In this document: piece by piece, positions 52,249 to 61,338 of the stretch
How the letters are laid out: the number at the start of each line of letters is the position of its first letter
Numbering within the stretch: position 1 is the first letter of the stretch
Assembly: GCF_016918855.1 (NCBI RefSeq)
Contig: NZ_JADKYB010000018.1
Location: 124,001 to 188,000, forward strand
DNA from: Actinacidiphila acididurans
GTDB lineage: Bacteria > Actinomycetota > Actinomycetes > Streptomycetales > Streptomycetaceae
Reading direction: 5' to 3'
DNA: 64,000 bases
The notes under the pieces: generated by a model
Databases searched by the model: none
Seen by the model: the letters and a program-made list of their open reading frames with translations, nothing else
What the model was told of the DNA's origin: nothing
Translations under genes and position numbers: made by a program

Positions 52249-53664
52249 TCAGCCTCCGGACCTGCTGCTTCCCTGCTCCTTCTGTCGTGGTGCGCGGCCC
52301 GGCAGGGCGCGCAGGGCGTCCCCTATGTCCGATACCTCGATCACCTTCATGCCTGCCGGGATCCGGCCCGGGTCCGGCGGCACCAGGGCGTGGGTGAAGC
52401 CGAGCCGGTGCGCCTCGGACAGCCGCCGCTGCACGCCGGTGACCCGGCGCACCTCCCCGGCCAGGCCGACCTCGCCGATGGCCACCAGGTTCTTCGGCAG
52501 CGGGGTGTCGATGGCGGCGCTGGCCAGCGCGAGGGCGACGGCCAGGTCGGCGGCGGGCTCGGTGAGCTTCACCCCGCCGACGGTCGCGGTGTAGATGTCC
52601 TGCTTGCCGATGGACCGGATCCGGCCGCGCTGCTCGAGCACCGCGAGCATCATCGACACCCGGGAGTTCTCCAGGCCGGAGGTGGTGCGGCGCGGCGAGG
52701 GGATCTGGGTGTCCACGGTCAGCGCCTGCACCTCGGCGACCAGCGGGCGGCGGCCCTCCAGGGTCACGGTCAGGCAGGTGCCCGGCACCGGCTCGTCGCG
52801 CCGGGTCAGGAACAGCCCGGAGGGGTCGGCGAGGCCGGTGATGCCCTCGTCGTGCAGCTCGAAGCAGCCCACCTCGTCGGTCGCCCCGTACCGGTTCTTC
52901 ACTCCGCGGATCAGCCGCAGCCGGGCGTGCCGGTCGCCCTCGAAGCTGAGCACCACGTCGACCAGGTGCTCCAGCAGCCGCGGGCCGGCGATCGCGCCGT
53001 CCTTGGTGACGTGGCCGACCAGCAGAGTGGACATGCCGCGTTCCTTGGAGGCGCGGATCACGGCGCCGGCCACCTCGCGGACCTGGGCCATGCCGCCGGG
53101 GGCGCCGTCGATCTCCGGGGAGGCGACGGTCTGCACCGAGTCCAGGATCAGCAGCGACGGCTTCACGTCGTCGAGGTGGCCGAGGACCGCGGACAGGTCG
53201 GTCTCGGCGGCCAGGTAGAGGTGGTCGGCGAGGGCGCCGATGCGGTCGGCGCGCAGCCGCACCTGGGAGGCGGACTCCTCGGCCGTCACGTACAGCGTCG
53301 GGTGCCGCTCGCCGGACGCCTTGGCGGCCACGTCCAGCAGCAGCGTGGACTTACCGACGCCGGGCTCGCCGGCCAGCAGTACGACGGCGCCGGGGATCAG
53401 GCCGCCGCCGAGCACCCGGTCCAGTTCGGGCACGCCTGTGGAGCGGGCGGTGGCCTGCTTGCCGTCGACCTGGCCGATCGGGCGGGCCGCCGCGGAGACC
53501 CGGCCGGGGGCGGTGGTGCGCGCGGCGGGCGCCGCGCCGTACTCCTCGATCGTGCCCCAGGACTGGCACTCGCCGCACCGGCCGAGCCACTTGACGGTGG
53601 TCCACCCGCACTCGGTGCAGCGGTAGGAGGGGCGGTCCTTGGAGGCGGGTTTGCGGGCAGCCAT
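52249..53664 (-). CDS. radA: DNA repair protein RadA
   Basis: 471 residues from ATG 53664. A four-cysteine zinc finger (YRCTECGWTTVKWLGRCGEC) is followed by a RecA-like ATPase (Walker A GEPGVGKSTLLLDVA, Walker B PSLLILDSVQT), the RadA-specific KNRYGATDEVG motif, and a Lon-like C-terminal domain (AIGEVGLAGEVRRVTGVQRR). RadA drives branch migration in recombinational repair. TACGGT lies just upstream of the start, suggesting a leaderless transcript. It lies 203 bp upstream of disA on the same strand. Confidence 0.96.
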   Translation of the reverse strand: MAARKPASKDRPSYRCTECGWTTVKWLGRCGECQSWGTIEEYGAAPAARTTAPGRVSAAARPIGQVDGKQATARSTGVPELDRVLGGGLIPGAVVLLAGEPGVGKSTLLLDVAAKASGERHPTLYVTAEESASQVRLRADRIGALADHLYLAAETDLSAVLGHLDDVKPSLLILDSVQTVASPEIDGAPGGMAQVREVAGAVIRASKERGMSTLLVGHVTKDGAIAGPRLLEHLVDVVLSFEGDRHARLRLIRGVKNRYGATDEVGCFELHDEGITGLADPSGLFLTRRDEPVPGTCLTVTLEGRRPLVAEVQALTVDTQIPSPRRTTSGLENSRVSMMLAVLEQRGRIRSIGKQDIYTATVGGVKLTEPAADLAVALALASAAIDTPLPKNLVAIGEVGLAGEVRRVTGVQRRLSEAHRLGFTHALVPPDPGRIPAGMKVIEVSDIGDALRALPGRAPRQKEQGSSRSGG

Positions 53665-53933
53665 GCCGTTCACCGTAGCGGGCGGGTCCGACAAGCGGGC
53701 CGGTACGGGGTGGACGGCCGTGACCTTACGGGGTGGCGGGGCGCCCCGGCCGTCAACCGCGGGTGCTCCGGGGGCGCTTCGGGGGGCGCGGGGCGCGGGT
53801 TCGAGCGCACGCGCGCGTATTCACTCGTACGAAGGGATGTCCTGTCCGGATTTGCCACTGATCGTCACCCGTACGGGTCAATGGCGGCCCGGAGTACGGG
53901 TCCAGGGGCGCCGCGCGGCCTACCGTCGCTCCG

Positions 53934-55631
53934 GTGACGAGCAGGCAGCAGAGCCCCACCACGACCGGCGCCGGGCGCGTTGTGAGCACCGGCGCGCACC
54001 GCAGGCACCGGGCGCCCGCGGGCCGGGACCGCGACCGGGAGCGTGACCCGGACCGCGGCCAGCACCGGGACCGCGGCGGGGAGCGCGGCCGGGACCGGGA
54101 GCCGGTGCGGCGGCCGCGCGGCACGCTGCCCATGCAGCCGCCCGCGCACTACGAGCCGTATCTGGACGGCCTGTTCACGTACTGCCTGGGCGTGCTGCGC
54201 GAGCACGACGCCGCGGCTTCGGGGCTCGGCGAGGTGCTCGCGCTCGCCGAACGCCAGCGGGCCCGGCTGCGCGAGACCGCGCTGCGGCGGCCGTGGCTGT
54301 ACGCGCTGGCCCGCTGGGTGTGCCTGCGCCGGCTCGCGGCCGGCCCCGCGCCCTCGCCCTGCCGGGCCGCGCCCGCGGTCGCCGCGGCCCGGCAGGCCGA
54401 ACTGGCCGCGCTGGCCTGGCCGGAGGCGGCCGGCACCAGCCCCGGCCAGCGCGAGGCGCTGGAACTCGCGGTCCGCCATCAGCTCTCCGCGGCGGGCGTC
54501 GCACTCGTGCTCGGCCTGGAGGCCGAGCCGGTACGGACGCTGCTGGCGCGGGCCGCCTGCGAGGTGGAGCGGACCCGTACGGCGCTGGCCGTCGCGGAGT
54601 GCCGGGCGTGCCCCGGGATCGTACGGTTCGCCGGGGCGGGCCGGGCGCCGCTCGGGACGGCGCTGCGGGCGGAGTTGGTGCGGCACGTGGACGAGTGCGA
54701 GGAGTGCCGGTGCACGGCGGAGCGGGTGGTGGCCGCGGGGCCCTGGCCGGGCGGGCCGGGCGCCGCCGGCGCGGTGCTGGCGCTCGCCGAGGCGCCGCGC
54801 TCGGCGGTCTACGCGGCGATGCTCGACGCCATGGAGGGCGGCGCGGGGCGCAGCCGGGAGGGCACGCCCCGCTTCGACCGGCGCGGCTTTCCGCTGGACC
54901 TGCGGGAGCGGGCGGCGCGGCGGGCGCAGTTGCGGCACCGGGCGGTGACCACCACCGTGGTCGCCGCGGTGGTGGCCGCGCCCGTGCTCGCCGTCTGGGC
55001 CGCGTGCCGGGCGGAGACCGCGGGAGATGCGGCGCCCTCGTCCGGCGGGGGGCGGACGTCGGCGCCCGATGAGGTGGGCGGGCTGCCGTACGAGAAGGCG
55101 GACAGCGTACGGCCCTCCCCGCCGCGACTCGGCGGTGCGCCCGCGCCTTCCGCCGCGCCCTCTGCCTCGCCCCCGCCCGGGCGGGCCGCCACCGGCGTGT
55201 CCGTCTCCCCGGCCGCGCCGCCGACCGACGGCCCCGGCGGCAGCGCCGGCTACCTCGCCGTGACCGCCCGTTCCCGGTCCGCCTCGGTCACCGCCGTCAC
55301 CCTCACCGCCTCCGGCGCCCCCGTCCACTGGACGGCCACCCCCTCCGCCTACTGGCTGCGGCTGTCCGCCACCGCCGGCACCCTTCGCCCCGGCGAATCC
55401 GTCACCATCACGGTCACCGCAGACCCCGCCCTCGCCCCCTCCGGCCCCTGGACCGCCACGGTCACCCTCTCCCCGGGCGCGGCCACGGTCACCCTCCACG
55501 GCTTCACGCACCCGTCTCCCACGTCCACCCCGCCCCCGTCCCCTTCTCCCACGGCCACGGCTTCCCCTTCGGCCACCCCGCCCCCGACGTCCCCTTCGCC
55601 CACCGCCTCGCCTTCTCCGACCTCGACGTAG
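53934..55631 (+). CDS. Fusion protein: sigma-like helices, HxxxCxxC motif, membrane anchor and BACON-like domain
   Basis: 565 residues from GTG 53934, with TACCGT 8 bases upstream. After a disordered Arg/Asp-rich start (1-65), residues 74-135 resemble sigma region 2 (YLDGLFTYCLGVLREHDAAA, RPWLYALARWVCLRRL) and 170-220 resemble region 4 (SPGQREALELAVRHQLSAAG, EPVRTLLARAACEVERTR). At 251-258 stands HVDECEEC, the HxxxCxxC motif of zinc-binding anti-sigma factors. A membrane helix lies at about 337-357. Outside is a low-complexity linker, a beta-sandwich of BACON type (about 430-520) and a Ser/Thr/Pro tail. Probably a membrane signalling protein; no adjacent sigma gene. Confidence 0.65.
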   Translation: MTSRQQSPTTTGAGRVVSTGAHRRHRAPAGRDRDRERDPDRGQHRDRGGERGRDREPVRRPRGTLPMQPPAHYEPYLDGLFTYCLGVLREHDAAASGLGEVLALAERQRARLRETALRRPWLYALARWVCLRRLAAGPAPSPCRAAPAVAAARQAELAALAWPEAAGTSPGQREALELAVRHQLSAAGVALVLGLEAEPVRTLLARAACEVERTRTALAVAECRACPGIVRFAGAGRAPLGTALRAELVRHVDECEECRCTAERVVAAGPWPGGPGAAGAVLALAEAPRSAVYAAMLDAMEGGAGRSREGTPRFDRRGFPLDLRERAARRAQLRHRAVTTTVVAAVVAAPVLAVWAACRAETAGDAAPSSGGGRTSAPDEVGGLPYEKADSVRPSPPRLGGAPAPSAAPSASPPPGRAATGVSVSPAAPPTDGPGGSAGYLAVTARSRSASVTAVTLTASGAPVHWTATPSAYWLRLSATAGTLRPGESVTITVTADPALAPSGPWTATVTLSPGAATVTLHGFTHPSPTSTPPPSPSPTATASPSATPPPTSPSPTASPSPTST

Positions 55632-55720
55632 GCCCCCCCACCTGTGCGGATGCGATGTCGTCCGCGGGTCTTCCCGTGGGGGTTCCCCGCCGTCGGCGGC
55701 TGCCGGTGCGTGGGCGGGTG

Positions 55721-56566
55721 CTACCCCTCCGGGTCCGCCGGATGGGGCGCGACCAGGGGCAGGCTCGAGGCCAGGCGGGACTCGCAGAAGGTGGTGAGGC
55801 GGGCGTAGGCGGCCGGGCCCATCAGTTCGGTGAGTTCCGCGCGGTAGGAGAGGTAGAGGGGGTCGCCGGAGGCGTGGGCGGAGGTGGCGGAGGTGCACCA
55901 CCAGTGGAGGTCGTGGCCGCCGGGGCCCCAGCCGCGGCGGTCGTACTCGCCGATGGAGACGACCAGGACGCGCGTGTCGTCGGGGCGGTCGACCCAGTCG
56001 AAGGTGCGGCGGATCGGGAGCTGCCAGCAGACGTCCGGCTTGGTCTCCAGGGGCTCGCGGCCCTCCCGCAGGGCCAGCGCGTGCAGCGCGCAGCCGGCGC
56101 CGCCGGGGAAGCCGGGCCGGTTCGCGAAGATGCACGCCCCGTCGACCACGCGCGTCTGCCGCTCGCCGTCCTCGTTCTCCTCCGCCCAGTACCCGTCCGC
56201 ACCGGTGCCGAGCGGGTGGAACTGCCAGGTCTCCGGCGTGAGCCGGGCCACGTGCCGGGCCACCCGCTTCTCGTCGTCGTCGTCCGAGAAGTGCGCCCCC
56301 AGCGAGCAGCACCCGTCGTCCGCCCGGCCCGCCACGATCCCCTGGCAGCCCCTGCCGAAAATGCACGCCCAGCGCGAGGTGAGCCACGTCAGGTCGCACC
56401 GGAAGACCTGCTCCTCGTCCGCGGGGTCGGCGAACTCCACCCACGCCCGCGGGAAATCCAGCTCCGCTTCGTCGCGCGCCGGCCCGGCGGTCCCGCCCGT
56501 ACCGCTCGTCTCCGCCGTACCGTCCGTACCTTGCCTGTCGCCCCTGCGGGCCCTCGCCTTCGCCAC
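55721..56566 (-). CDS. Cysteine-rich conserved protein of unknown function
   Basis: 281 residues from GTG 56566; TTACGCTT lies upstream, so the transcript may be leaderless. A 35-residue low-complexity start is followed by a domain with many conserved-looking cysteines (FRCDLTWLTSRWACIFGRGC, DDGCCSLGAHFSDDDDEKRV, GACIFANRPGFPGGAGCALH, PDVCWQLPIRRTFDW). The spacing CxxC-like pairs suggest a metal cluster, comparable to YkgJ-type zinc/iron-chelating domains. No enzymatic motif is evident. Divergent from the ppx gene. Confidence 0.65.
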   Translation of the reverse strand: MAKARARRGDRQGTDGTAETSGTGGTAGPARDEAELDFPRAWVEFADPADEEQVFRCDLTWLTSRWACIFGRGCQGIVAGRADDGCCSLGAHFSDDDDEKRVARHVARLTPETWQFHPLGTGADGYWAEENEDGERQTRVVDGACIFANRPGFPGGAGCALHALALREGREPLETKPDVCWQLPIRRTFDWVDRPDDTRVLVVSIGEYDRRGWGPGGHDLHWWCTSATSAHASGDPLYLSYRAELTELMGPAAYARLTTFCESRLASSLPLVAPHPADPEG

Positions 56567-56648
56567 GCCGCCAAGCGTAAGACCGGAATGCGCGGAATGC
56601 GGTCACCCGGCCGCGCGGCAGGGTCCCGGTCCGCGCTAGCGTCGTCGC

Positions 56649-57647
56649 ATGCGACTCGGAGTGCTCGACGTGGGTTCCAATACTGTCCACCTGCTGGTGG
56701 TGGACGCGCACCCGGGCGCCCGCCCGTTGCCCGCGTACTCGCACAAGGCCGATCTGCGGCTGGCCGAACTCCTCGACCGCGACGGCTCGATCCACCGCGA
56801 CGGGGTGGACCGGCTGGTCGCCACCGTCCAGGACGCGCTGCGGGTCGCCGAGGACAAGGGCGCCGAGGACGTGCTGCCGTTCGCCACCTCCGCGATCCGC
56901 GAGGCCACCAACGGCGAGGCGGTGCTCGATCGCGTCGAGCGCGAGACGGGCGTACGCCTGACCGTGCTGTCCGGCGAGGACGAGTCCCGGCTGACCTTCC
57001 TCGCGGTACGCCGCTGGTTCGGCTGGTCCGCGGGCCGGCTCCTGGTGCTGGACATCGGCGGCGGCTCCCTGGAGATCGGCTTCGGCATGGACGAGTACCC
57101 CGACGCGGCGGTGTCGCTGCCGCTGGGCGCCGGGCGGCTCACCGGCGGCTGGCTGCCCGGCGATCCGCCCGGCACCTCGGACGTACGGGCCCTGCGCCGC
57201 CACGTACGGGCCGAAATCGCCCGTACCGTCGCCGACTTCGCCCGGTTCGGCCGGCCCGACCTGACCGTCGGCACGTCCAAGACGTTCCGCCAGCTGGCCC
57301 GGATCGCCGGCGCCGCGCGCAGCGCCGAGGGGCTCTACGTGCAGCGGACCCTGCGGCGCGGCGCCCTCGAGGAGTGGGTGCCGCGGCTGGCCGCGATGAG
57401 TGCCGGGCAGCGCAGTGCGCTGCCCGGCGTCTCCACCGGTCGCGCGCCTCAACTGCTGGCCGGCGCCCTCGTCGCCGAGGGGGCGATGGATCTGTTCGAG
57501 GTCGACGAGCTCGACATCTGTCCCTGGGCGCTGCGGGAAGGGGTGATCCTGCGGAAGCTCGATGTCATGGCGACCGAGCCCGATCATGTGGTGCGACCTG
57601 GTGAGGATCCCGGGTCCGAGGTCGCGGTGGCCCGCGTCCGGGAGTAG
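56649..57647 (+). CDS. Ppx/GppA-family exopolyphosphatase/pppGpp phosphatase
   Basis: 332 residues. ASKHA-fold motifs are present: LGVLDVGSNTVHLLVVDA (phosphate 1), LPFATSAIREATNGEAVL, LSGEDESRLTFLAVRRW, and VLDIGGGSLEIGFG (phosphate 2). The family removes terminal phosphate from polyphosphate or pppGpp; actinobacteria usually have two copies with different preference. The C-terminal HD-like extension of long GppA is absent. TAGCGT just upstream of the ATG suggests a leaderless mRNA. The next genes are on the same strand. Confidence 0.9.
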   Translation: MRLGVLDVGSNTVHLLVVDAHPGARPLPAYSHKADLRLAELLDRDGSIHRDGVDRLVATVQDALRVAEDKGAEDVLPFATSAIREATNGEAVLDRVERETGVRLTVLSGEDESRLTFLAVRRWFGWSAGRLLVLDIGGGSLEIGFGMDEYPDAAVSLPLGAGRLTGGWLPGDPPGTSDVRALRRHVRAEIARTVADFARFGRPDLTVGTSKTFRQLARIAGAARSAEGLYVQRTLRRGALEEWVPRLAAMSAGQRSALPGVSTGRAPQLLAGALVAEGAMDLFEVDELDICPWALREGVILRKLDVMATEPDHVVRPGEDPGSEVAVARVRE

Positions 57648-57677
57648 CACGCTTTTCGTGCGGCTCGCCGGTCCGTG

Positions 57678-57778
57678 GCTGCCCTCGATCGCCGGGCGGG
57701 CTCCGGAAGCGCTCAGGCAGGACGTGGCCAGTCGTGCGGCTCCGTCCGGTCCGCTGCCCTCAATCGCCGGGCGGGCTC
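57678..57778. repeat. Two 26-bp direct repeats after the ppx gene
   Basis: Copies at 57678-57703 and 57753-57778 differ at one position (CCTCGATCGCCGGGCGGGCT versus CCTCAATCGCCGGGCGGGCT). The second is followed by ATTTTTTGCTGGGC, giving a terminator-like end. This is a variant of a common Streptomyces intergenic repeat. Confidence 0.8.
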
Positions 57779-57926
57779 ATTTTTTGCTGGGCTTCTTCCG
57801 TGGACATTCGCCCTGCTTCGTCCGTGGCTCATTTGTGCATCCTGGAGGCCATGCCCGGGGGTGAGGCATCGCACAGGTGGTCGTTGGGGGCGGCCCATCG
57901 GGGGTGGGCCGCCGTACGCTGAGTGC

Positions 57927-58802
57927 GTGGCCGAACCCGGGGAGCACGTGGAGCCCGGCGTCGCGCGGGAGGCGCGGAGCCGGGCCGGTCGTGTCGTACG
58001 GGTGCCGGACGCGAAGGTGGCGCTGAGCACGGCGTCGGCGTATCCGGAGTCGACGGCGACGGCGTTCGAGATCGCGGCGCGGCTCGGCTACGACGGGGTC
58101 GAGGTGATGGTGTGGACCGACCCGGTCAGCCAGGACGTGGACGCGTTGCGCAGGCTGTCCGACTACCACGGGATCCCGGTGCTGGCCGTGCACGCGCCGT
58201 GCCTGCTGATCACGCAGCGGGTGTGGTCCACCGACCCGTGGGTGAAGCTCCAGCGGGCCCGGCTCGCGGCCGAGCGGCTGGGCGCCTCGACCGTGGTCGT
58301 GCACCCGCCCTTCCGCTGGCAGCGCGGCTACGCCAAGGACTTCGTACGCGGGGTGTGGCGGATGGCCGACGAGACCGACGTACGGTTCGCGGTCGAGAAC
58401 ATGTACCCCTGGCGCTACCGGGACCGGGAAATGCTCGCCTACGCCCCCGACTGGGACGTCGCGGACGGCGACTACCGGCACTTCACCCTGGACCTGTCGC
58501 ACGCCGCGACCTCCCGCAGCGCCACCCTGGAGATGCTGGACCGGATGGGCGAGCGCCTGGCGCACGTGCACCTGGCCGACGGCAGCGGCTCGGCCAGGGA
58601 CGAGCACCTGGTGCCGGGCCGCGGCACCCAGCCGTGCGGCGAACTCCTGGAGTCGCTGGCCGCCCGCGGTTTCGACGGCCATGTGGTGGTGGAGGTCAAC
58701 ACGCGGCGTGCCATGTCGTCCGCCGAGCGCGAGGGCGACCTCGCCGAGGCGCTGGCCTTCACCCGCCTGCACCTGGCCGCGGCCGCGCAGGTGGGCGGCT
58801 GA
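57927..58802 (+). CDS. Sugar phosphate isomerase/epimerase-like TIM-barrel protein
   Basis: 291 residues from GTG 57927, with TACGCT 6 bases upstream. TIM-barrel features: VALSTASAYPESTATAFEIA, LGYDGVEVMVW, VLAVHAPCLL, STVVVHPPFRWQRGYAKDF, VRFAVENMYPWRYRD with the Glu of metal-binding AP-endonuclease-2-like sites, HFTLDLSHA and LAHVHLADGSG. This is the xylose-isomerase-like fold; members isomerise or epimerise sugars or inositol. It lies between ppx and ilvD without tight coupling. Substrate cannot be inferred. Confidence 0.85.
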   Translation: MAEPGEHVEPGVAREARSRAGRVVRVPDAKVALSTASAYPESTATAFEIAARLGYDGVEVMVWTDPVSQDVDALRRLSDYHGIPVLAVHAPCLLITQRVWSTDPWVKLQRARLAAERLGASTVVVHPPFRWQRGYAKDFVRGVWRMADETDVRFAVENMYPWRYRDREMLAYAPDWDVADGDYRHFTLDLSHAATSRSATLEMLDRMGERLAHVHLADGSGSARDEHLVPGRGTQPCGELLESLAARGFDGHVVVEVNTRRAMSSAEREGDLAEALAFTRLHLAAAAQVGG

Positions 58803-58978
58803 CCGCCTGCACTGTACGGGAAGCCCTACGGGAAGCCGTACGGACACGCGAAGACTTGACATTCCGGGATACGGACGGGACGTCCGGATCCTGGGCCGCG
58901 GGGCGTACGCTCGGGTACACCTCGTGCGAGTGAAGTGAACCCGAGGCACCCAAAGGGACCAAAAAGGGAGTGGACACC

Positions 58979-60832
58979 GTGCCCGAGCTGAGGTCACGTA
59001 CGGTCACCCACGGCCGCAACATGGCGGGCGCCCGCGCCCTCATGCGCGCCTCCGGCGTCGCCGACTCCGACATCGGCAAACCGGTCATCGCGGTCGCCAA
59101 CAGCTTCACGGAGTTCGTACCGGGCCACACCCACCTCCAGCCGGTCGGCCGGATCGTCTCCGAGGCGATCAAGGCGGCCGGCGCGGTGCCGCGCGAGTTC
59201 AACACCATCGCGGTGGACGACGGCATCGCCATGGGCCACGGCGGCATGCTCTACTCCCTGCCGTCCCGCGACCTGATCGCGGACTCGGTGGAGTACATGG
59301 TCGAGGCGCACTGCGCCGACGCCCTGGTGTGCATCTCCAACTGCGACAAGATCACCCCGGGCATGCTGATGGCCGCGCTGCGGCTGAACATCCCGACGGT
59401 CTTCGTCTCCGGCGGCCCGATGGAGGCCGGCCGCGCCACCCTGGTCGACGGCACGGTCCGCAAGCTGGACCTGATCAACGCGATCTCGGACGCGGTCAAC
59501 GAGAACGTCTCCAACGAGGACATGCTCCGCATCGAGGAGAACGCCTGCCCGACCTGCGGCTCCTGCTCGGGCATGTTCACCGCCAACTCGATGAACTGCC
59601 TGACCGAGGCGATGGGCCTGTCGCTGCCCGGCAACGGCTCGGTGCTGGCCACCCACACCGCCCGCCGCGCGCTGTACGAGAAGGCCGGCACCACCGTGGT
59701 CGAGCTGACCAAGCGCTACTACGAGCAGGACGACGCGACCGTGCTGCCGCGCGCGATCGCCACCCCGGCGGCGTTCGAGAACGCCATGGCGCTGGACATC
59801 GCCATGGGTGGCTCCACCAACACGATCCTGCACCTGCTGGCCGCAGCCCAGGAGGCCGAGCTCGACTACGGGCTGACCGACATCGACGCCGTCTCCCGCC
59901 GGGTGCCGTGCCTGGCCAAGGTGGCGCCGAACGTGGCGCCCACCGGCACGTACTACATGGAGGACGTGCATCGGGCCGGCGGCATCCCGGCGATCCTCGG
60001 CGAGCTGTACCGGGCCGGGCTGCTCAACGAGGACGTGCGCACCGTGCACTCTCCGTCGGTCAAGCAGTGGCTGGGCACCTGGGACCTGCGCGGCGGCTCG
60101 CCGTCCGAGGAGGCCGTCGAGCTGTGGCACGCCGCGCCCGGCTGCCGCCGCAGCGCCGAGGCGTTCTCGCAGTCCGAGCGGTGGGACAGCCTGGACAGCG
60201 ACGCGGCCACCGGCTGCATCCGCGACGTGGAGCACGCGTACTCCAAGGACGGCGGCCTCGCGGTGCTGCGCGGCAACCTCGCCGAGGACGGCGCGGTGGT
60301 CAAGACCGCGGGTGTGGACGAGTCGATCTGGACCTTCGAGGGCCCGGCGGTGGTCTGCGAGTCGCAGGAGGAGGCCGTCGACAAGATCCTCCGCAAGGAG
60401 GTCAAGCCCGGAGACGTGGTGGTCATCCGCTACGAGGGTCCGCGCGGCGGCCCGGGCATGCAGGAGATGCTCTACCCGACGTCCTTCCTGAAGGGCCGCG
60501 GCCTGGGCAAGGTGTGCGCCCTGGTCACCGATGGCCGCTTCTCCGGCGGCACCTCGGGCCTGTCCATCGGCCACGCCTCCCCCGAGGCGGCCTCCGGCGG
60601 CACGATTGCCCTGGTCGAGGACGGCGACCGGATCCGCATCGACATCCCGGGCCGCACCATGGACCTCCTCGTCCCCGACGACGTCCTCGCCACCCGCCGC
60701 GCCGCCCTCGGCGGCGTCTACGCCCCCAAGTCCCGCGACCGCAAGGTCTCCGCCTCCCTGCGCGCCTACGCGGCCATGGCCACCAGCGCGGACAAGGGCG
60801 CGGTCCGCGACGTGTCCCGCCTCCAGGGCTGA
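58979..60832 (+). CDS. ilvD: Dihydroxy-acid dehydratase
   Basis: 617 residues from GTG 58979 (VPELRSRTVTHGRNMAGARA), RBS AAGGGAG 8 bases upstream; an in-frame GTG at 58970 lies inside the RBS. Iron-sulphur cysteines are in LVCISNCDKITPGML and NACPTCGSCSGMFTANSMNC; other motifs are GHGGMLYSLPSRD, AMGGSTNTILH and FSGGTSGLSIGH. It dehydrates dihydroxyisovalerate and dihydroxymethylvalerate, the third step of branched-chain amino acid synthesis, which also feeds branched fatty acid starters. A strong promoter-like TTGACA lies at 58856. A terminator follows. Confidence 0.97.
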   Translation: MPELRSRTVTHGRNMAGARALMRASGVADSDIGKPVIAVANSFTEFVPGHTHLQPVGRIVSEAIKAAGAVPREFNTIAVDDGIAMGHGGMLYSLPSRDLIADSVEYMVEAHCADALVCISNCDKITPGMLMAALRLNIPTVFVSGGPMEAGRATLVDGTVRKLDLINAISDAVNENVSNEDMLRIEENACPTCGSCSGMFTANSMNCLTEAMGLSLPGNGSVLATHTARRALYEKAGTTVVELTKRYYEQDDATVLPRAIATPAAFENAMALDIAMGGSTNTILHLLAAAQEAELDYGLTDIDAVSRRVPCLAKVAPNVAPTGTYYMEDVHRAGGIPAILGELYRAGLLNEDVRTVHSPSVKQWLGTWDLRGGSPSEEAVELWHAAPGCRRSAEAFSQSERWDSLDSDAATGCIRDVEHAYSKDGGLAVLRGNLAEDGAVVKTAGVDESIWTFEGPAVVCESQEEAVDKILRKEVKPGDVVVIRYEGPRGGPGMQEMLYPTSFLKGRGLGKVCALVTDGRFSGGTSGLSIGHASPEAASGGTIALVEDGDRIRIDIPGRTMDLLVPDDVLATRRAALGGVYAPKSRDRKVSASLRAYAAMATSADKGAVRDVSRLQG

Positions 60833-60852
60833 GCTTCGGTTTTTTCCACGGT

Positions 60853-60884
60853 GGGGCGCCCCGCGTTCGCGCGCGGGGCGCCCC
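60853..60884. terminator. Terminator between ilvD and the convergent vapC
   Basis: Perfect 13-bp arms GGGGCGCCCCGCG and CGCGGGGCGCCCC with a 6-base loop. Confidence 0.85.
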
Positions 60885-60933
60885 CGCTGCTGTGCAAACT
60901 GTGCGGCGGCGGTCCCGGAGAGCTCAGGGGGGC

Positions 60934-61338
60934 TCAGAGGGCGATGACCCGGACGCGGTCGCCGCACAGCCGCCCGATGTCGTCGGCGTCGGAGGTGAGG
61001 ACGGCGACGGGGCCCGGCTGGCGCAGCGCGGTCTCGGCCACGGTGGCGTCGATCGCGTACTTGTGACCGTGCAGGCCAGCTTCCTTGAGCAGCCGGGCGG
61101 CCGCTTTCGCCGACTGCTCGGTGACCGGCTCCACCTTCACCCGGGACAGCGCCCAGTGCAGGCGAGGCAGGTTCACCCGGGAGTGGCTGACCTCCACGAT
61201 CGTGTTGGCGCCGATCACCAGGTCCGTCCCCATGTCGTGGAAGACCTGGAACATGGCCAGCACCGCCCGGTCCTGCGCGATCCAGGCGGACAGCCCTTCG
61301 CTGTCCAGGACGACCGTCTCGATGTGCTGCCCGCTCAC
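60934..61338 (-). CDS. vapC: PIN-domain toxin VapC (type II toxin-antitoxin system)
   Basis: 134 residues from GTG 61338. PIN-domain acidic residues are in VVLDSEGLSAW, NTIVEVSHSR, KYAIDATVAETAL and LTSDADDIGRL. PIN nucleases cleave tRNA or rRNA when freed from their antitoxin. Its GTG overlaps the antitoxin's stop (GTGA), a standard coupling for TA operons, and it is transcribed from the palindromic promoter of vapB. It ends near the terminator of ilvD. Confidence 0.87.
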   Translation of the reverse strand: MSGQHIETVVLDSEGLSAWIAQDRAVLAMFQVFHDMGTDLVIGANTIVEVSHSRVNLPRLHWALSRVKVEPVTEQSAKAAARLLKEAGLHGHKYAIDATVAETALRQPGPVAVLTSDADDIGRLCGDRVRVIAL

